In this document: piece after piece, positions 36,031 to 48,800 of the stretch
Numbering within the stretch: the stretch's first letter is position 1
How the letters are laid out: every line of letters starts with the position of its first letter
NCBI GenBank assembly: GCA_032988165.1
Contig: JANTQF010000053.1
Span: 1-64,000, forward strand
Direction: 5' to 3'
Origin: Emmonsiellopsis sp. PD_33
Taxonomy: Eukaryota > Ascomycota > Eurotiomycetes > Onygenales > Ajellomycetaceae
DNA length: 64,000 bases
The notes under the pieces: model-generated
What the model was told of the DNA's origin: nothing
The model's input: the letters and a program-made list of their open reading frames with translations, nothing else
Databases searched by the model: none
Made by a program: the position numbers and the translations under genes

Positions 36031-38823
36031 ACTACAGCAGAACAGCAGGCTCTAATTGACTAAAATATTTCCTGACTCTAAGGTAGAAAATCATGATTAG
36101 CTGAATCAGCTAGCTAATATCTATCTTCTTATAGCTGTGAACTAAGATCTTAATAGCATCTTCTTCTGCAGCTATATAATCACTAATAATAGAATTAAGA
36201 GGAATGTTATTATAATAGTAGTAAAAGAAACTCTACTGACTAAACAGCTGTTTCTCAGTATTTATTATAGTTATGAAGGTATGAACTGCAGCCTCTATAG
36301 CTCTCTTATGCCAGGCTAGAATGTAATTCTTAGCTGACTAATTGAATACCAGGCTAAAAAGAATTTACTACTCTCTCTAGACTAAAGAATCATTTTATTA
36401 CTAACATCTAATTAAAGCTTCAGAAAGTACATTAAGACCTATTACAGTTATAATAGCAGGAAAGTAATAAGAAATACTATCATACAGAATAAGTAGGCTA
36501 AAGAGTGTTATAGATCCATGAATAAGATCTTAATTTACCTGTGAGAGCTACTCTTATGTGTTACTCTCTAAAACTTTTAAAGACTTATTATCTTTCTGAA
36601 TTCTAATGAACTATAGAAGTATTATTCTCTGCTCAATTATAACTAAGCTAGTGCTCCCATGGGGAATGTATAGCATGGTGATTTATACATCTTTCTATTT
36701 ACAAGAAATGATCTTTCAGCTGATCTTAAAATCCTGTAAATTTTAATTAATGAGTATCTATAGGGAGACATTCTGAATGATTCTGCTGTTTAGAAACCCT
36801 CTTTTATGAAGTTAGTAATTTCACTTAGAGATACAGTGATGCATATTAGGGACTACAGTCATGCAGTTTGCATGATTCTCATTTGTCATGCTGATGGACC
36901 CTTGAATTATATTTACACTATAGTTCTCCTCAGTAAGATACTGAATGTTGATATTAATATGCTAGAAAAATGTGCTATCCCTCTTTCTAACAAACTTAAT
37001 GTAATAAGAGTAGGAGATGAGTCTCATCTGATGATCCAGACAAAAAGTAATATATTAAGCATAGTAAACTGGGTCCTGGCAAATTATCTACTAAATAATT
37101 CCATGAAGTATCATATGGAGCCACCTCAGTGACTTCTGATTCTTTTGCTGATAAAATGAGTACATATCTCATTCATGTACTATCATTTTTCTAAGTATAT
37201 TATATGCAGTAAGTACATTTCCCACAGCCATCTCCATTCAGAGCTAAAAGAAAATTGAAAGAGATAAAGAGCCATCTACATCTCAGTCATTTAGTATGAG
37301 GTTTACATTTATATTTTCCAGGCTAAGGTTCTTCAACATGCTCACCTAGTTTAGCAGAGTAATGAAAGGAAGGGTAGCATGCTTCATATAATATATCTAA
37401 AGAAGATTCTCTGAGTAGACAGAGTAATGCCCTTTATGAAAATAATAAAAAGTGCTATTAGCAGTGCAGATTCAGCTAAGATTTCTGTGGCTATTAATGA
37501 TAGCTTTGAGTCTGAATGTTAAAGCCATCTAGTCTAAATTCTGAGTCAGCAAACTGATTTTCCCTCCAAAATTAATAACATAATAATAGTATAAAGAAAA
37601 AGAGGATAATAACTTTACAAGCTAATTCAGAAGCTTGACAAGCTAGCTATCATTTAGCTCCTTCACATTATTAAGTTAAGCTTTTAAGACAGGCTTGACA
37701 TTCTGATGATATATGCATTTATAATGACTAGTCTCTTAATACTTTTTAATAGTTTCAGTAACATCAGAATCCTCCTTGTTAGTATCTTGATTCTCAAGCT
37801 CTATCATTTCTTCTGGTAACAAGCTGGTAAAATAGGAGAGACTAACATTGAATAGGGAGGTGACTATCAATGAAACTGATTGACTAGAGATATGTTATGG
37901 GTGAGAAGTTCAAGCAGATGAAATAGAGTCAGGGTTTCAAAAAGTACTAGATGAGAAAGTAGAAGAAGATATAGGAATTAATTCAGAATGACAGTAATTA
38001 TCCTGAGGAGGATAAGAAGAAGGTAGAGGTATTTAATTAATTATATGAGAATTATATAGTAAAGCTGGAGAAGGCTGATGCTGAAGATTTTAAGAGGGTG
38101 AAGATAAAAAAATTAATAAATAAGAGTTAGTAGATATAAAAAGAGATAGTGAGATATTTACAGTAAGAATTTCATCAGGATCAACATAAAGCCTAGTAGC
38201 ATGAATGGCTTTTATATTCAACTCAGAGCTAACAAAATCTGGCCTTAAGGTATTCTCAAGGTCTGAAAGCATTAGTTTCTTGTGAAGCTTTTTATCTTTC
38301 TTAGAATTTTAAGACAACTAAATTCATATTATCTGATTGATTCTTTCTACCATAAATAGATAGTTATAATTTCTTATAAGAGTCACTGTATATCTGCATT
38401 ATTTATCCTTCTTCAGCATCAGTCAGAATTTATTAGTAATAGCTTTCTCTTAGTATTCCACACAAGTTTTATACTCTTCTGAAGTGTAATTTCAGTGAAC
38501 CCTGACTGTCTCTACTACATGATAGATCTCCATTATCTAGTGGCAGAAGTCAGCTTTAAATATCACTATCTATTAGGCTTTATCCTTCTTCATTCATTCA
38601 AAATATGTAGTAATCTCCTCCTCTCTATCTTCATGCCTGCTCATAATCAGATTGATGATTTCACACTGGACCTGGTAGCATAGAGCTGCATACCTGTTAA
38701 GGATATTAATATACTTCTGAATCTCCCTGGTAGTTGATAACTTTTTCTTTCCATACTCAATCAAGGCAAGGGAGTCAGTAGGCTTCAGGGTCAGAGCACA
38801 CAGATTTTAGTGATTCAACATTT
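36030..38823 (-). pseudogene. long non-retroelement gene in element C; possible 2OG-Fe(II) dioxygenase-like product (decayed)
   Basis: From MIELENQDTNKEDSDVTETI (37,807) to about 36,030, one minus-strand frame runs about 590 codons, with stops nearly all where Gln or Trp would fit. The upstream part (38,823-38,090) has another readable segment (LIEYGKKKLSTTREIQKYIN, a charged helical stretch) and may be the same gene's N-terminus. Readable blocks include GSLSLSIFF, MEMAVGNVLTAYNILRKMIV, ICQDPVYYA, DHQMRLISYSYYIKFVRKRD, STFFQHINI (His codon near 36,960), SISMTNENHANCMTVVPNMH, IPHGSTS (His at 36,659-36,661) and an Arg 11 residues later. An H-x-N (from H-x-D by one G-to-A change), about 100 residues, H, then R fits a double-stranded beta-helix oxygenase. 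That reading is inference. Same strand as pol, about 400 bp after the integrase stop. Confidence 0.5.
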
Positions 38824-39224
38824 TATAAGAAGGAAGTGAGAGAAATTATAGATATAATATTATTATGTGTTAGTGTAGGTTGGTTCAAGAGTGAGACTAA
38901 GATATCTATAATGATAATGAGGGGAAAGTAGAGGAGAATGTCAGATAAAGTGTACTCTTATGATTTTTCAAATGTGAGATATAAAGATGGCTGTAGCTAG
39001 CAAAATAAGAGAGGAAGAAAGACATACTATCATAAATGAAAGAAATAAAGAAAACTGTGAAGAAATATAAAGATGCATCTAAATTCTAGTATATTACTCA
39101 TACTAGCATTTGAACTGCAAAGAGACAACTAATAAAGAAAAAAAAACTGATAAGTGGATACAGTCAAATAAAGGAAATAAAGAAAAATAAATGAAATAAG
39201 AAAATGAATGTAATGATTAGATAA

Positions 39225-39609
39225 TAACTGTAAAACCTTTATTATGAGAAATTAGAGATTATAAAGTATCCTCTCCTCCACCTACATCTTCTTTCTCCTC
39301 ACTACTATTCTCTACTAGATCTATATTATTCAACACTGCTGGCATTTAATCATTGTGAAGATAAAATTTCTTTATCTGATTATTTATAGTGATATTGTGG
39401 AATGATGTGCCATTCAGCTCTTCAAGATAGTAAGTGTCTTTCTCATGATTTACCTCTCATACATAATATAAACTTAACTATTAGAAGTTAAGTTTGATGA
39501 AATAGAATGTTTCTATTTTAGTATCATACAGAAGAATAAGATCTCCCATCTGAACTAAATTATACACTAACTGCTTGATTTCATCAAATAGATCCTGATT
39601 TTTCTCTTA
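39225..39609 (-). pseudogene. element C integrase C-terminus
   Basis: After the inserted DNA transposon the minus frame resumes as EKNQDLFDEIKQLVYNLVQ, then MGDLILLYDTKIET and a YLEELNGTSFH block, which is the GPY/F-type C-terminal integrase module. It ends in an acidic tail (SSEEKEDVGGGEDTL) and a stop near 39,230. Confidence 0.8.
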
Positions 39610-39750
39610 TGTATTATCATTTTCAAAAACCTTGTGAAAGTCATGTGATTTAGCCCTTAGCAGAAACACACATCAAAAAAATGCATGTCATTCCCACTCA
39701 GTATAGAAAATAGAGATGATAAACCTTTCTACCCACCAAACACCTCCAAA
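39610..39750 (+). repeat. left terminal inverted repeat of transposon D
   Basis: Starts TGTATTATCATTTTCAAAAA and includes TTTCTACCCACCAAACAC near 39,727. Its reverse complement is at 42,945-43,098, with a short indel near base 110. Confidence 0.88.
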
Positions 39751-39895
39751 AATTGTTAGAATGCCTCCTACAATTGATGAATCAACTGTTACATCAATCA
39801 TACAGCTGCTACAGGGTGGGAACTTACCATCTTCAATCTCCTGTATGCACTCAGTCCATCTTTTAACTGTATATTGAATCCAACAGAACCAGCAC

Positions 39896-40790
39896 ATGTT
39901 TAAAACACCCAGAGGCTATAGAGCCATTCAAGGAAGGCTGCAGCAGCTGACCCAGGATGTGCTCTGGGGACTAAAGGACTTCTATGCAGAATATCTGACA
40001 GTATATCTGGATGAGGCAGTTCAGTTTGTGAAGGATGAATTTGATATAGAAATCAGTGTTCCAACAGTCTGGAGAGTGCTGAGGAAGTTGAATTTAACAA
40101 ATAAGAAGGTAAGTAACTGGCCTGAGCAAGAGATTTTTAACTGACATGTCCTGGGTTGGTCCATCAGGTTGAATGTGTAGCTAGCCAGTGAGATGCTGAG
40201 CTCTACTAGGCATGGCTGGCTCAGATATCACAATATGAGGCTGAACAGCTTGTCTTTCTCAATGAGAGTACTGCAAATGAATGTACTGCAGACTGAAGAT
40301 ATGGCTGGTCAGCAAGAGGCTTCCCATGTAGGGTTAGAACACCCTGTAAGAGGTTAATAAGGTAGTCAATCTTGCCTACTATAATGATAGATGGATATAA
40401 GGCATATGACATCTTCCATGGCTCATACAACACCAAGAGATTTAATGAATTCATACAGCTTTATGTTATACTAGAGTGCCAGCAAGGATTTCATGTTCTA
40501 ATGATGGATAACTGCAATACACACTGTTCTCAAAACCTCAAGAAGATCTGTATAGAAGTAGGAATTGGCCTGCTGTTCCTATCATTGTATTCACCAGATT
40601 ATAACCCAATTGAGGAGTCTTTTCATGCATTGAAGGTGTGGATACAGAGGCATAGAGCTCTGGTTGACAAGTAATTTAATGGAGATTTTGAAGAGTTTCT
40701 ACACTATGGGGTGAGGAATTTTATGGGAGATTCTGATGCCAGAGGATATTTTCAATCAGCTCATATTGATTAGAACACTATTTTACTGTA
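39896..40790 (+). pseudogene. transposon D transposase (DDE, IS630-like; inactivated)
   Basis: N-terminal helix-turn-helix part, FKTPRGYRAIQGRLQQLTQD and SVPTVWRVLRKLNL, is open to 40,144. The catalytic part then follows with a few stops. The first acid position lies in QLVFLNESTAN (40,243-40,275): Asn replaces Asp by one C-to-T class change (codon at 40,261-40,263). The second acid is in LMMDNCNTH (about 40,500-40,526) and the third is Glu in SPDYNPIEESF (about 40,600). Loss of the first acid plus stops means it is dead. This layout belongs to the eukaryotic Tc1/IS630 superfamily. Confidence 0.85.
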
Positions 40791-40799
40791 TATAATCAA

Positions 40800-42820
40800 G
40801 AGAATCTGCATTCCCATTGGTAAACTGTGTCTCATCCTCTGGAAGCAACATTGAATTCCCCATACTAGGTTGAGAACTGCCACTGCTGGCCTCCTGCTTG
40901 AGCTCTCTCAGACATTGAAGCCAGACAGGATCCTTTAAACCATCCCAAATCATATAGAAAATGCCCTGTAGTATATTCATCCAGTCTATATCATCTATTA
41001 GCAGCTTATGGACCATATTCAGTTCAAAAACCTCCTGTTATAGTGCCTCTTTTGCATTGAGAATGGAATCTGCATGCATCAGCTGTTTGGTGATGAGCCA
41101 GTTGAAATATTCATCTCTAACACAGTCAGCTAGAGAGCTCAGTGTTGGCAGAGGACTGCTGGGTAGTGGAAGCTCAGGTTCTTGGGGGGGGGGGAGATTA
41201 ATGGCAGTTTGGGAGGTAGATCCACTGGATTCATTTGATCAGTTGAAGCCTTTATAGGACTTGTTGGATTCAATGGATATAGTGGATTTAGTATGTTAGC
41301 AGGCAGGTTAAACAGCAGATTGAATGGGGCAAATAGATCTAGCAAAGAATATAGTGGATATAAGGGGTAGGAAGGCCTTCCATCTGACATCTCCATCAAA
41401 CATCTCATCATCATGACATTCATCAAATCACTCATTCCATTCACTGCTGGTGCTGCAGGTGCTGCAGAAGCATTCAGAGGAAAGATAATAGCTAGCATAT
41501 TAGGCTGTACAGGTGGTTTTGAAGCCTTAGTAGCAGCTTCAGTAGTCTTTTTTGAGAATTTTGAATCTCATTCAAGCAGTCTTTTAATGAGACTACAGCC
41601 TGGGACCTATAATGTGGCCTTATCATCCATTATATTGAACACCCAGATACTGATCTTACTACTAACCATTGAAATATGATTGTCAGATGGTGAGAGCCAG
41701 CAGATTTCCTTGTCATAATTCCTGCAGTTTAAATGCTAACATTATCATTGCTTCTCTATCTTTCTGCTCAGTCAACTGAGCTCATCCTCTTTCTTGTATT
41801 TAGTCTTCAACTTGGCACATTATTTGATAGTAGTGGTAACCTGGGAGGTAGAGATCTCTGTAGTGTTCTCTGCAGTGTTCTCATTGTCAGCTGCATCTAC
41901 AACATGAGGTGATTTTACTGGCCATGTAGGAGATTCTAGATCATTTTTGACATCTTTTGTGTGTTTTTTGGAGGTTAGCTTGATTAACTATATAGTTTCT
42001 GCCTCTGCAGCTATAGCTGCAGCTGCTACAGCCTTAGCATCAACAATTTCCCCCCTAAAATATGTCACCAATTCAACCTTGAAGCTCTTGCTACTACTCT
42101 TCCTATATTGCTCTAGCAGTGGGCAGATCTGATCACTGTCATACTGGGTATTAAAGATGAGTGTATCTTCTATTTTTCACTTACTTTCAGAGTAGATTGT
42201 AATTGTATGGTCAAATCTTGCCTTCTTCCCTGGGTTATTTTCATTTCATTGCCTTGAGATTCTATGAGCATCAACCTCTATGCAGGCCAGTGACACCATC
42301 CTGTCTGTAGAGTAGAGCTTGAATGTGAAGAATATAGGGACCTTTTTACCTACTATCATAACATATTAATAGAGGCTAAATGAGATAAATCCTTCATCAT
42401 CATTGCCCAAAACCTGACTGATACCAGGGTGGGAAGGGCTATATTAAGTCTCTGGCTCTAGCTCTGACTCTGGCAGCAGTGACAACATAGCAAATAATAC
42501 CTCATGCTCTGGTATTGGCAACATCTACAGGGATGATTCTTACTCAGAGAACCAGTCCTCTGATAATAGAGAGGATTCCATATAGGAGGGGGGGGCCTCA
42601 TCCTCCTCATCCTCCTCATCTTTCTCATCCACCTTGTCATCCATGTTCATCATTATAATGGCTGCCAGGTTGGGGAATTAAATTCACAGTGGCATGGGAG
42701 TGGTCTGAACTGCCTACAGGGCCTTCTTCCTCCTCAGTGCAGGCTTTCTCTTTACAGCCCTTTTGATGGCCTTTGCAGTGGCTGCTGCATTCTGTGGGGT
42801 TCCCTTTGTGGCCATGGCCT
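40800..42820 (-). pseudogene. transposon D second gene, unknown function
   Basis: Minus-strand frame starting about 42,815 with MATKGTPQNAAATAKAIKRA and a strongly basic run (VKRKPALRRKKAL). After a frame change an acidic segment follows (DEKDEEDEEDE, then APPSYMESSLLSEDW, about 42,570-42,620). Further on are KSSSKSFKVELVTYFRGEIV (about 42,080), TSKKHTKDVKNDLESPTWPV and a Pro/Leu-rich C-terminal part (PPPKNLSFHYPA). It is broken by Gln/Trp-type stops. No enzyme motif seen. A basic head followed by an acidic stretch suggests a DNA- or chromatin-binding partner of the transposase, but this is a guess. Confidence 0.5.
41184..41194. repeat. G homopolymer (11 bases)
   Basis: Run of 11 G within the second gene of transposon D; a probable frameshift site. 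Confidence 0.9.
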
Positions 42821-42944
42821 TTGCACTGCTGTGAGGGTGTGTTTTGCAGGTTTTTGGGGCATTCAAATGGTGGGAACAGGTCATTGAGGTAGGCATCTTA
42901 AAAAGAGGTGGATATAGAGCAAATATGTGCAAAAAACAGAGTCA

Positions 42945-43098
42945 AAAATGTGTGTTTTGGTGGGTAGAAAGGTTTGTTGATTTTTTTATGTCTCTATTTT
43001 CTATGCTGGGTGGGAATGACATGCATTTTTTTAATGTGTGTTTCCACCAAGGGCTGAATCATGCGACTTTTGCAAGGTTTTTGAAAATGATAATACAC
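42945..43098 (-). repeat. right terminal inverted repeat of transposon D
   Basis: Reverse complement of 39,610-39,750. Contains the only CpG I noticed in the AT-rich block outside the MITE (about 43,064). Confidence 0.88.
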
Positions 43099-46000
43099 TG
43101 CAGGTGAAAGGCTGCCTTCTCCAGGTTTTCATCCTGTCTCTCCAACTGTTGAATCTACATGTATATTAAGTTGGCATGAGAGTAAATAGTGTGCCATAAA
43201 AGTATTTACTATGTTGAGACTTCAAGCTCAACAGAAAGAATAATATCATAGCTGTATTATAGATAGAATAGCATCTTGCCAGTTAATTGCTGAATAGAGA
43301 CATAATCTACTCATAATACTAAATGAAAATGATTAACCTAATTCCTCTCATCTATAGTGAGCTTTGTCAGCACATCTGAAATAAGATGATAGTCACATTC
43401 AACTATGCTATTCATTTTTACATTGTATGGTGAAATTATTATCTACCTAATATAATACTTAATGATGAGAATTCTAATTTATTTCTGATTTTCAGACCTA
43501 TTATCACATATTATTTCCTGAAAATAACCATGTCAGCATATAATATCTTCATAAATGAACTGGGCCACATATTCAACTTTAGTATAAATAAGAGGCTAGC
43601 CTTCAACCCAGCTAGTAAGGTCATTCTGAGTAATAACTGCACATGATTTTCTCTAGTTCTTTAGAAACTTGACAACATTGATATACTACTTATCCTATAG
43701 ATAGTTATGGTGAGTTGGATATAGTAGCTCTTCAAGATGGTTACTTTTTCAGAACTAGCACTTATAGCATCTCTTGTAATATGCCTTGACATCAGTGAAT
43801 AGGTCTTCCCATTAATATTACTAAGAAACCTTATAATTAATTATCTTGTGGTCTTTATAGCCTAACTTATCATGCATCTGAGTAATAATTTCCTTTTGCT
43901 CATCTGGATTGTCTATCACATGCCTCAGTGAAATTTCTTTGCCTGACTGGTGAAACAGATGTTGCTCATGCATCACATAGTTTAGTACATATTTATATTA
44001 TTTTAGGAAAATCTTGTAAGAAATATCATTGAGTTACTTCAAGGTTATAAGATATTTAACAATTAATTTACTGCAGTTAGAATAAAATGGTGAAAGAATG
44101 TGAGATTCTTTACTATCAGCATTATTAAGAACATTAAAGTTAGAGATAGTGGTAGAAGTCATACTAATATAATTAAGCTCTATCTCAATGAATTCATTAA
44201 TGTTCTGATCCTCAGGCACCTCACTATCAGTAGGTAGCTGTTGAGAAAGGCTATTAGTAGTACTATGAATCTGCTTAGAAATATAATGAACATCAAAATT
44301 AAACATTTAAATTTAGGTGAGCTAGTTAGTTATCAGAGCATCAGAAAGATTAGTAGCTGTTTAATTGAATTGAGCAACCAAGGTTTTTATGTTAGTTTTA
44401 AGAATGAAGTGAATATCATACAGATAATATTAGCATTTCTTTAACATTTTGAGGACAGCCTGGCATTCTCATTTTCCTATATTATATTTTGCCTTTACTG
44501 GGCTCTAAATCCCACTCTCATATCAGTAGGGATGAAGCTTCCTGTTTCTAATATCTCACTAGCTCAGTGTTTCTCTCTAATTATATTTGCTGATATTAGT
44601 TGTAATCATGATATCTCCAGCACCTTTAGAATAATCAATGCAGCACAGAGTAGGGACAGTCATCAGTGCCATCTTCAGGACTGATATGATATTTGATTGC
44701 TTGGGTCTCCAGAGGAAAAAGGTATTTTTCTTGAATAGTGAATAGATTGAGTTGGAAATGAGAGTAAAGTTTGAAATTTAGATGTAATAATACACATAAA
44801 CATTGATGAAGGCACAAGCTTCAGAGATCTCAGTTAATTCAGGCCATTCAATAATTTTAATAATTTTAGTAGTCTTAGAGTGGTACCCATCAGCATTAAT
44901 GATATATCCAATGAGAATCATGTCAGAGCAGCTAAACTCAGATTTTACAACCTAGATGTATATGTTTGAGAGCTTAATACTGACCAGGATCTAATTCAGA
45001 TTTTAAAGATACTTCAAAATAAACTAATGAATTCCTAATATGACCTCCTCATTATTATACTAAGATTATAGATCTTTCACATCAATATTATTCATGAAAT
45101 TATCTGCCTGATGGGGAATGTTCAAACAGAGAATATGAGCTATAACTTGACAGAAGATAGTAATAGAATTTGTGACACCCTACAGCAATGTTATCTGATG
45201 AAGAAGGCTAATTAGAATTTAAAAGATAGTTATATTATGACTATCCTCATGTAAAGTGATCTAGTTGTATTCAGAAAAGAAATTCATCATACTGATAATA
45301 ACTTGCCTAGTAAAATCTTCTATAAAAGTATCAGCACTGAGAGGGATATAGGCATTCCAAACTGTAATAGCATTCATATCTATGCAGGCATTAATGATTT
45401 GGTATTTCCCAGACTTCTTCTTCTTGATGAGGAATCATTTATTCTAATATAAATCATAATAATATTTAAAAATACTAGAATTAACTTACTTGTAAAGTAT
45501 TTCTATAACTATCAGCAGCAATTTTCAAGAAACAAAAAACTCAGAGGTCTACCACACTTCATACTCAACAGTATGAATCTTAATTAGTGGAGAGACCTCT
45601 TCAGCTAGTTTTTTATAATCACTGAAGCTCTATACTAATATCTTCTCCTATCTAAGTAGGATCTTGATCAGTAGCTCATGCTCCTGGGGTGTCAAGATTG
45701 ATCCAATTTGAAGCTTTTCTATTCTATCAGGTGTGAGGCAAGAGCCACACAGGCAATCTAAGAAATAAGGCATGATTAGGTGATTATAAGGTAAAGGTGG
45801 ATCCTTTACAGGTTTGATGTTATTTTAATATCATTTCTGATGAATCTCTCTTCATTAATCTGTCCCATTAGGTGTCCCTCCATCTATTATTAATATATTG
45901 AGAGGCTGAATCTTGTCTACTTTTCACTTGTATAGTATGATGACAATTAGATGATGAAATTGAGAAGAAGGCTCAGTAGAATCATAGAGAGAAAGGTTAT

Positions 46001-47233
46001 ATAGTTAAATGCTATAAACTTGATGAATTTTAGAGATAGAATGCTACAAGAAAGGAAATATAGCACATGAGAATGGCTGAAAGTATTATTACAGAATAAT
46101 GAGAATGCATGGTGAAGATTTCTGAGATAATTAAATGACAGCCTCTGATTGATTGGAGGTATTTATTGATCTCAGGCCAGAAAATTATAATTGACTAGAT
46201 TTCCTCTCATTACTCTTATATAGCAGAATTTCTACCTTACCATCTATCATACTGATACTACTAACTCTAACTTCATCTCTTTACTCACTACTATCATTAT
46301 GAAGATCAGTTGGACTCAGCACCTCTAGTTTAAAGACTGATACTTGCTGTGAAGATCATTCAGCTACCTGTCACCATAATCTCCTGAAGAATAGCTGAGA
46401 AAGAAGATCTAGTTAGTTTTATCATCTAGATTGAAAATTATAATAATGACACCATCAATATTATTTATCTGTCACACTAACTGAGTCATATTTTCATAGG
46501 GATAGCCTAGAATGCACTCATGGGAATCACACTCTAAAATGAAGAAGGTTTGAGGTATAAATATAGATCTAATATAAACTAGAACATTCTTATAGATTTT
46601 AATGATGCTACTATGCTAACTATCAGTGCTAAGAATTAGCTTGAGAGTGTCTTTCTGAATAATCAGGCTGAGACTCAAGATAGTGCTCTTCATCATACAG
46701 TTAATCTCTACCCTGCCATTAAATATAGTTTTGGTCTGACCCTTTCTGATGCTAATAGAAAACTTAATATAGCCAATGAACACTAAATTCTACCAAGAAT
46801 CATATTTCAAGATATGATAGGAGAGCTGAATAAAGAAGACTCTGATAGATTCTTCCTCAATTATATGCTATTGAACTTCAGCTGAAAGATTCTGAAAGAA
46901 TGTCTACTATAACTAGATAAAACAGGCTATAATATCCTTAAGCTGAATTCTAGTGATCTCTTGACACATAATTTTCTTAAAGACTGTCTGGGTTGTAGTA
47001 GCATGATTCTTCTTATCTCTCATTTCAGTAAATAGTTTTAGCCCTTTAAGCTTTCTGAGATGGCAAAGAATGATTTTCTTCTGAATCTCAGGTATTTTAA
47101 TTATCTCAGTATCAAGTACAGCTTCATTGATCAGCTGAGTTGGCATTTCTTCCTGTAGTTGGCCATTGAGAAGGGTTTGTGATTCATTGGGATTAAGTGA
47201 AGGCAAGATGATATCCTCAGTAAATGAAATCAA
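43099..47233 (-). pseudogene. element C pol: protease, reverse transcriptase, RNase H, integrase N-part (decayed)
   Basis: RT reads KKKKSGKYQIINACIDMNAI (about 45,370-45,430), SMMNFFSEYN, NNIDVKDL at 45,068-45,092 (catalytic Asp pair now Asn-Asn), KSEFSCSDMILIGYIINADG, ACAFINVYVYYYI and IYSLFKKNTFFLW. RNase H leads to the HYISKQIHSTTNSLSQQLP junction (44,306 onward), equivalent to the gypsy DALSR site. Integrase runs to QQLERQDENLEKAAFHLQ at 43,102, where transposon D interrupts it. The upstream frame 47,233-46,913 is open and precedes the protease. Stops fall at Gln/Trp positions. Confidence 0.85.
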
Positions 47234-47249
47234 TTTTTAGAAGCCATCT

Positions 47250-48800
47250 GAATAGTAACTAGCCCTTTAAGAATGAATGGAAGATAGAGCTTTCTCCTTT
47301 TCAATCTAGCTAGAAAGTGTAGATTGATTCTTATTAGTAACTAACTCTTTACTCTTACTATTTCCTACAGCAGCCTGAGCAACTATCATACTAGTAACCT
47401 CTTCTACTTTGCTGTCTGAGTTACCTTCTTCTGCACTACTTTCAAATCTGACATTGTATATGCTGATAAAATTAACTGTGGGTAATAAGCTACTATTAGA
47501 GGAAATAAGGATACTACTATTATTATAGAGTTTTACTGCTAATAGGATAATAGAAGGCATAAATCTCTACTTAAGAGTATGCTTAATAATAATGATGTGT
47601 GATTCATACTAATTTATATTAATCTTTAGATTGTGCTACATCATATGTCCATCAAAATATTCACCCATTCTATTTTAATGGATCTTTTCCTGGTTGATCA
47701 GCTTGCCAATTTGGAGACACTAAGAGAGTATGTGAGAGGAGTCACTATAACCCCAACAGGCACAAGAAGGGTAATCATATTATGACATACTTCCAGATCA
47801 AGATTGATATGGACTGCCAGAACCACACTGTATCTTATAATAGGAAATATTCATAAGATCTCAAGTAGGATTAATAGATCTCTAGTGGGTGAGAATGCAT
47901 AGCACTACAGCTGATTATTATATATTCTTCTGCTATTAGAAATCTGCAATGGCCAGTGATAGTGCATCTATCCAGTTAATAAGAGATTCAAGTAAGCTAT
48001 TATTTAAATTCCTTGGAGTTGAATCAGAAGAAGCAGGCAGTGCAGAGAGAGCTACTTAAGGTCTTAGCACAATCAGGGTAGATAAATTGAAGACAGGTTG
48101 AGTAGAAGACAGTTGAGTAGATAATATTATATAAGAACTCAGATTAGATGTAATCATTCAGACCATCTTTTTCTTAACTTCCTGAGATTCAACTGTGACT
48201 TCACAAACCTTTAAAATTTTCCACTCAGATGGATTGTTTTGGTTAAACCTAGCCTTATAAAAAGCCTTCTTATAAACTCCATCAGGCAGACCTTGTAAGA
48301 ACAGTTAGCAGGCAAGAGATTCCTAGATTTCATTTCAGCTAATTAGTAGCTTAATGATAGCATGAAATTGACAGCAGAAAGTAAGAATATCTTAACTAAA
48401 AGATCATTTAAAATTAAATAGAACATTCAGATAGATTTAGTTGTATATCTATTAATAAATATCATTCTATCAGAACTCTAACATCAATCTAGCCTTAACT
48501 TTTATTCAGGTTTGTAGGTCCTTCACCAGCTGATCCACATGACCTTGCAGTTTCATAGAGTAATAATTATATAATACTATTAAGGCTTCATCCTCAGAAA
48601 CATGATGCAGCTTCAGCACAGTATTAAACTGATTGATGAACTGAGTAACATCCTTCCCATCAAAAGAGAGAGCTCTGAGGGATCCAGAAATTAGTATGAG
48701 CATGATAAGTTACTAATAAACTATTCTACTTTTAGGAGGCAAGGCACTGCTAAATGTAGGCAGGCCTGATGAGGAATTAGTAGAGCTGAACATCTTCTTA
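47250..48800 (-). pseudogene. element C gag with Cys/His knuckle (decayed)
   Basis: Start MFSSTNSSSGLPTFSSALPP near 48,793, then FDGKDVTQFINQFNTVLKL, typical of gypsy capsid heads. A zinc-knuckle remnant CWGYSDSSHILS-stop-C followed by LQIGKLINQEKIH lies at about 47,690-47,745. C-terminal Ser/Glu-rich linker to 47,306. Confidence 0.75.

Larger units (their letters stand above)
39610..43098 (+). mobile_element. DDE transposon D (IS630/Tc1 superfamily) with long inverted repeats and two genes
   Basis: 3.49 kb, inserted in the integrase of element C between AAFHLQ and EKNQDL codons, with a 2-bp duplication (TA at 39,608 and the equivalent CA at 43,099 read on minus). Terminal inverted repeats of about 135 bp: 39,610-39,750 and 42,945-43,098 match closely, for example ATGCATGTCATTCCCAC in both. 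Plus strand encodes the transposase (39,896-40,790); minus strand encodes a second protein (about 42,820-40,800), so the genes converge near 40,790. More readable than its surroundings, hence a later arrival. Confidence 0.85.

Noticed and set aside
36806..37132. 108-codon plus-strand open frame inside element C
   Set aside because: It is antisense to the long minus-strand gene, whose blocks (YYA, DHQMRL, IKFVRK) read coherently through the same bases. The openness is a by-product of the stop-free complement.
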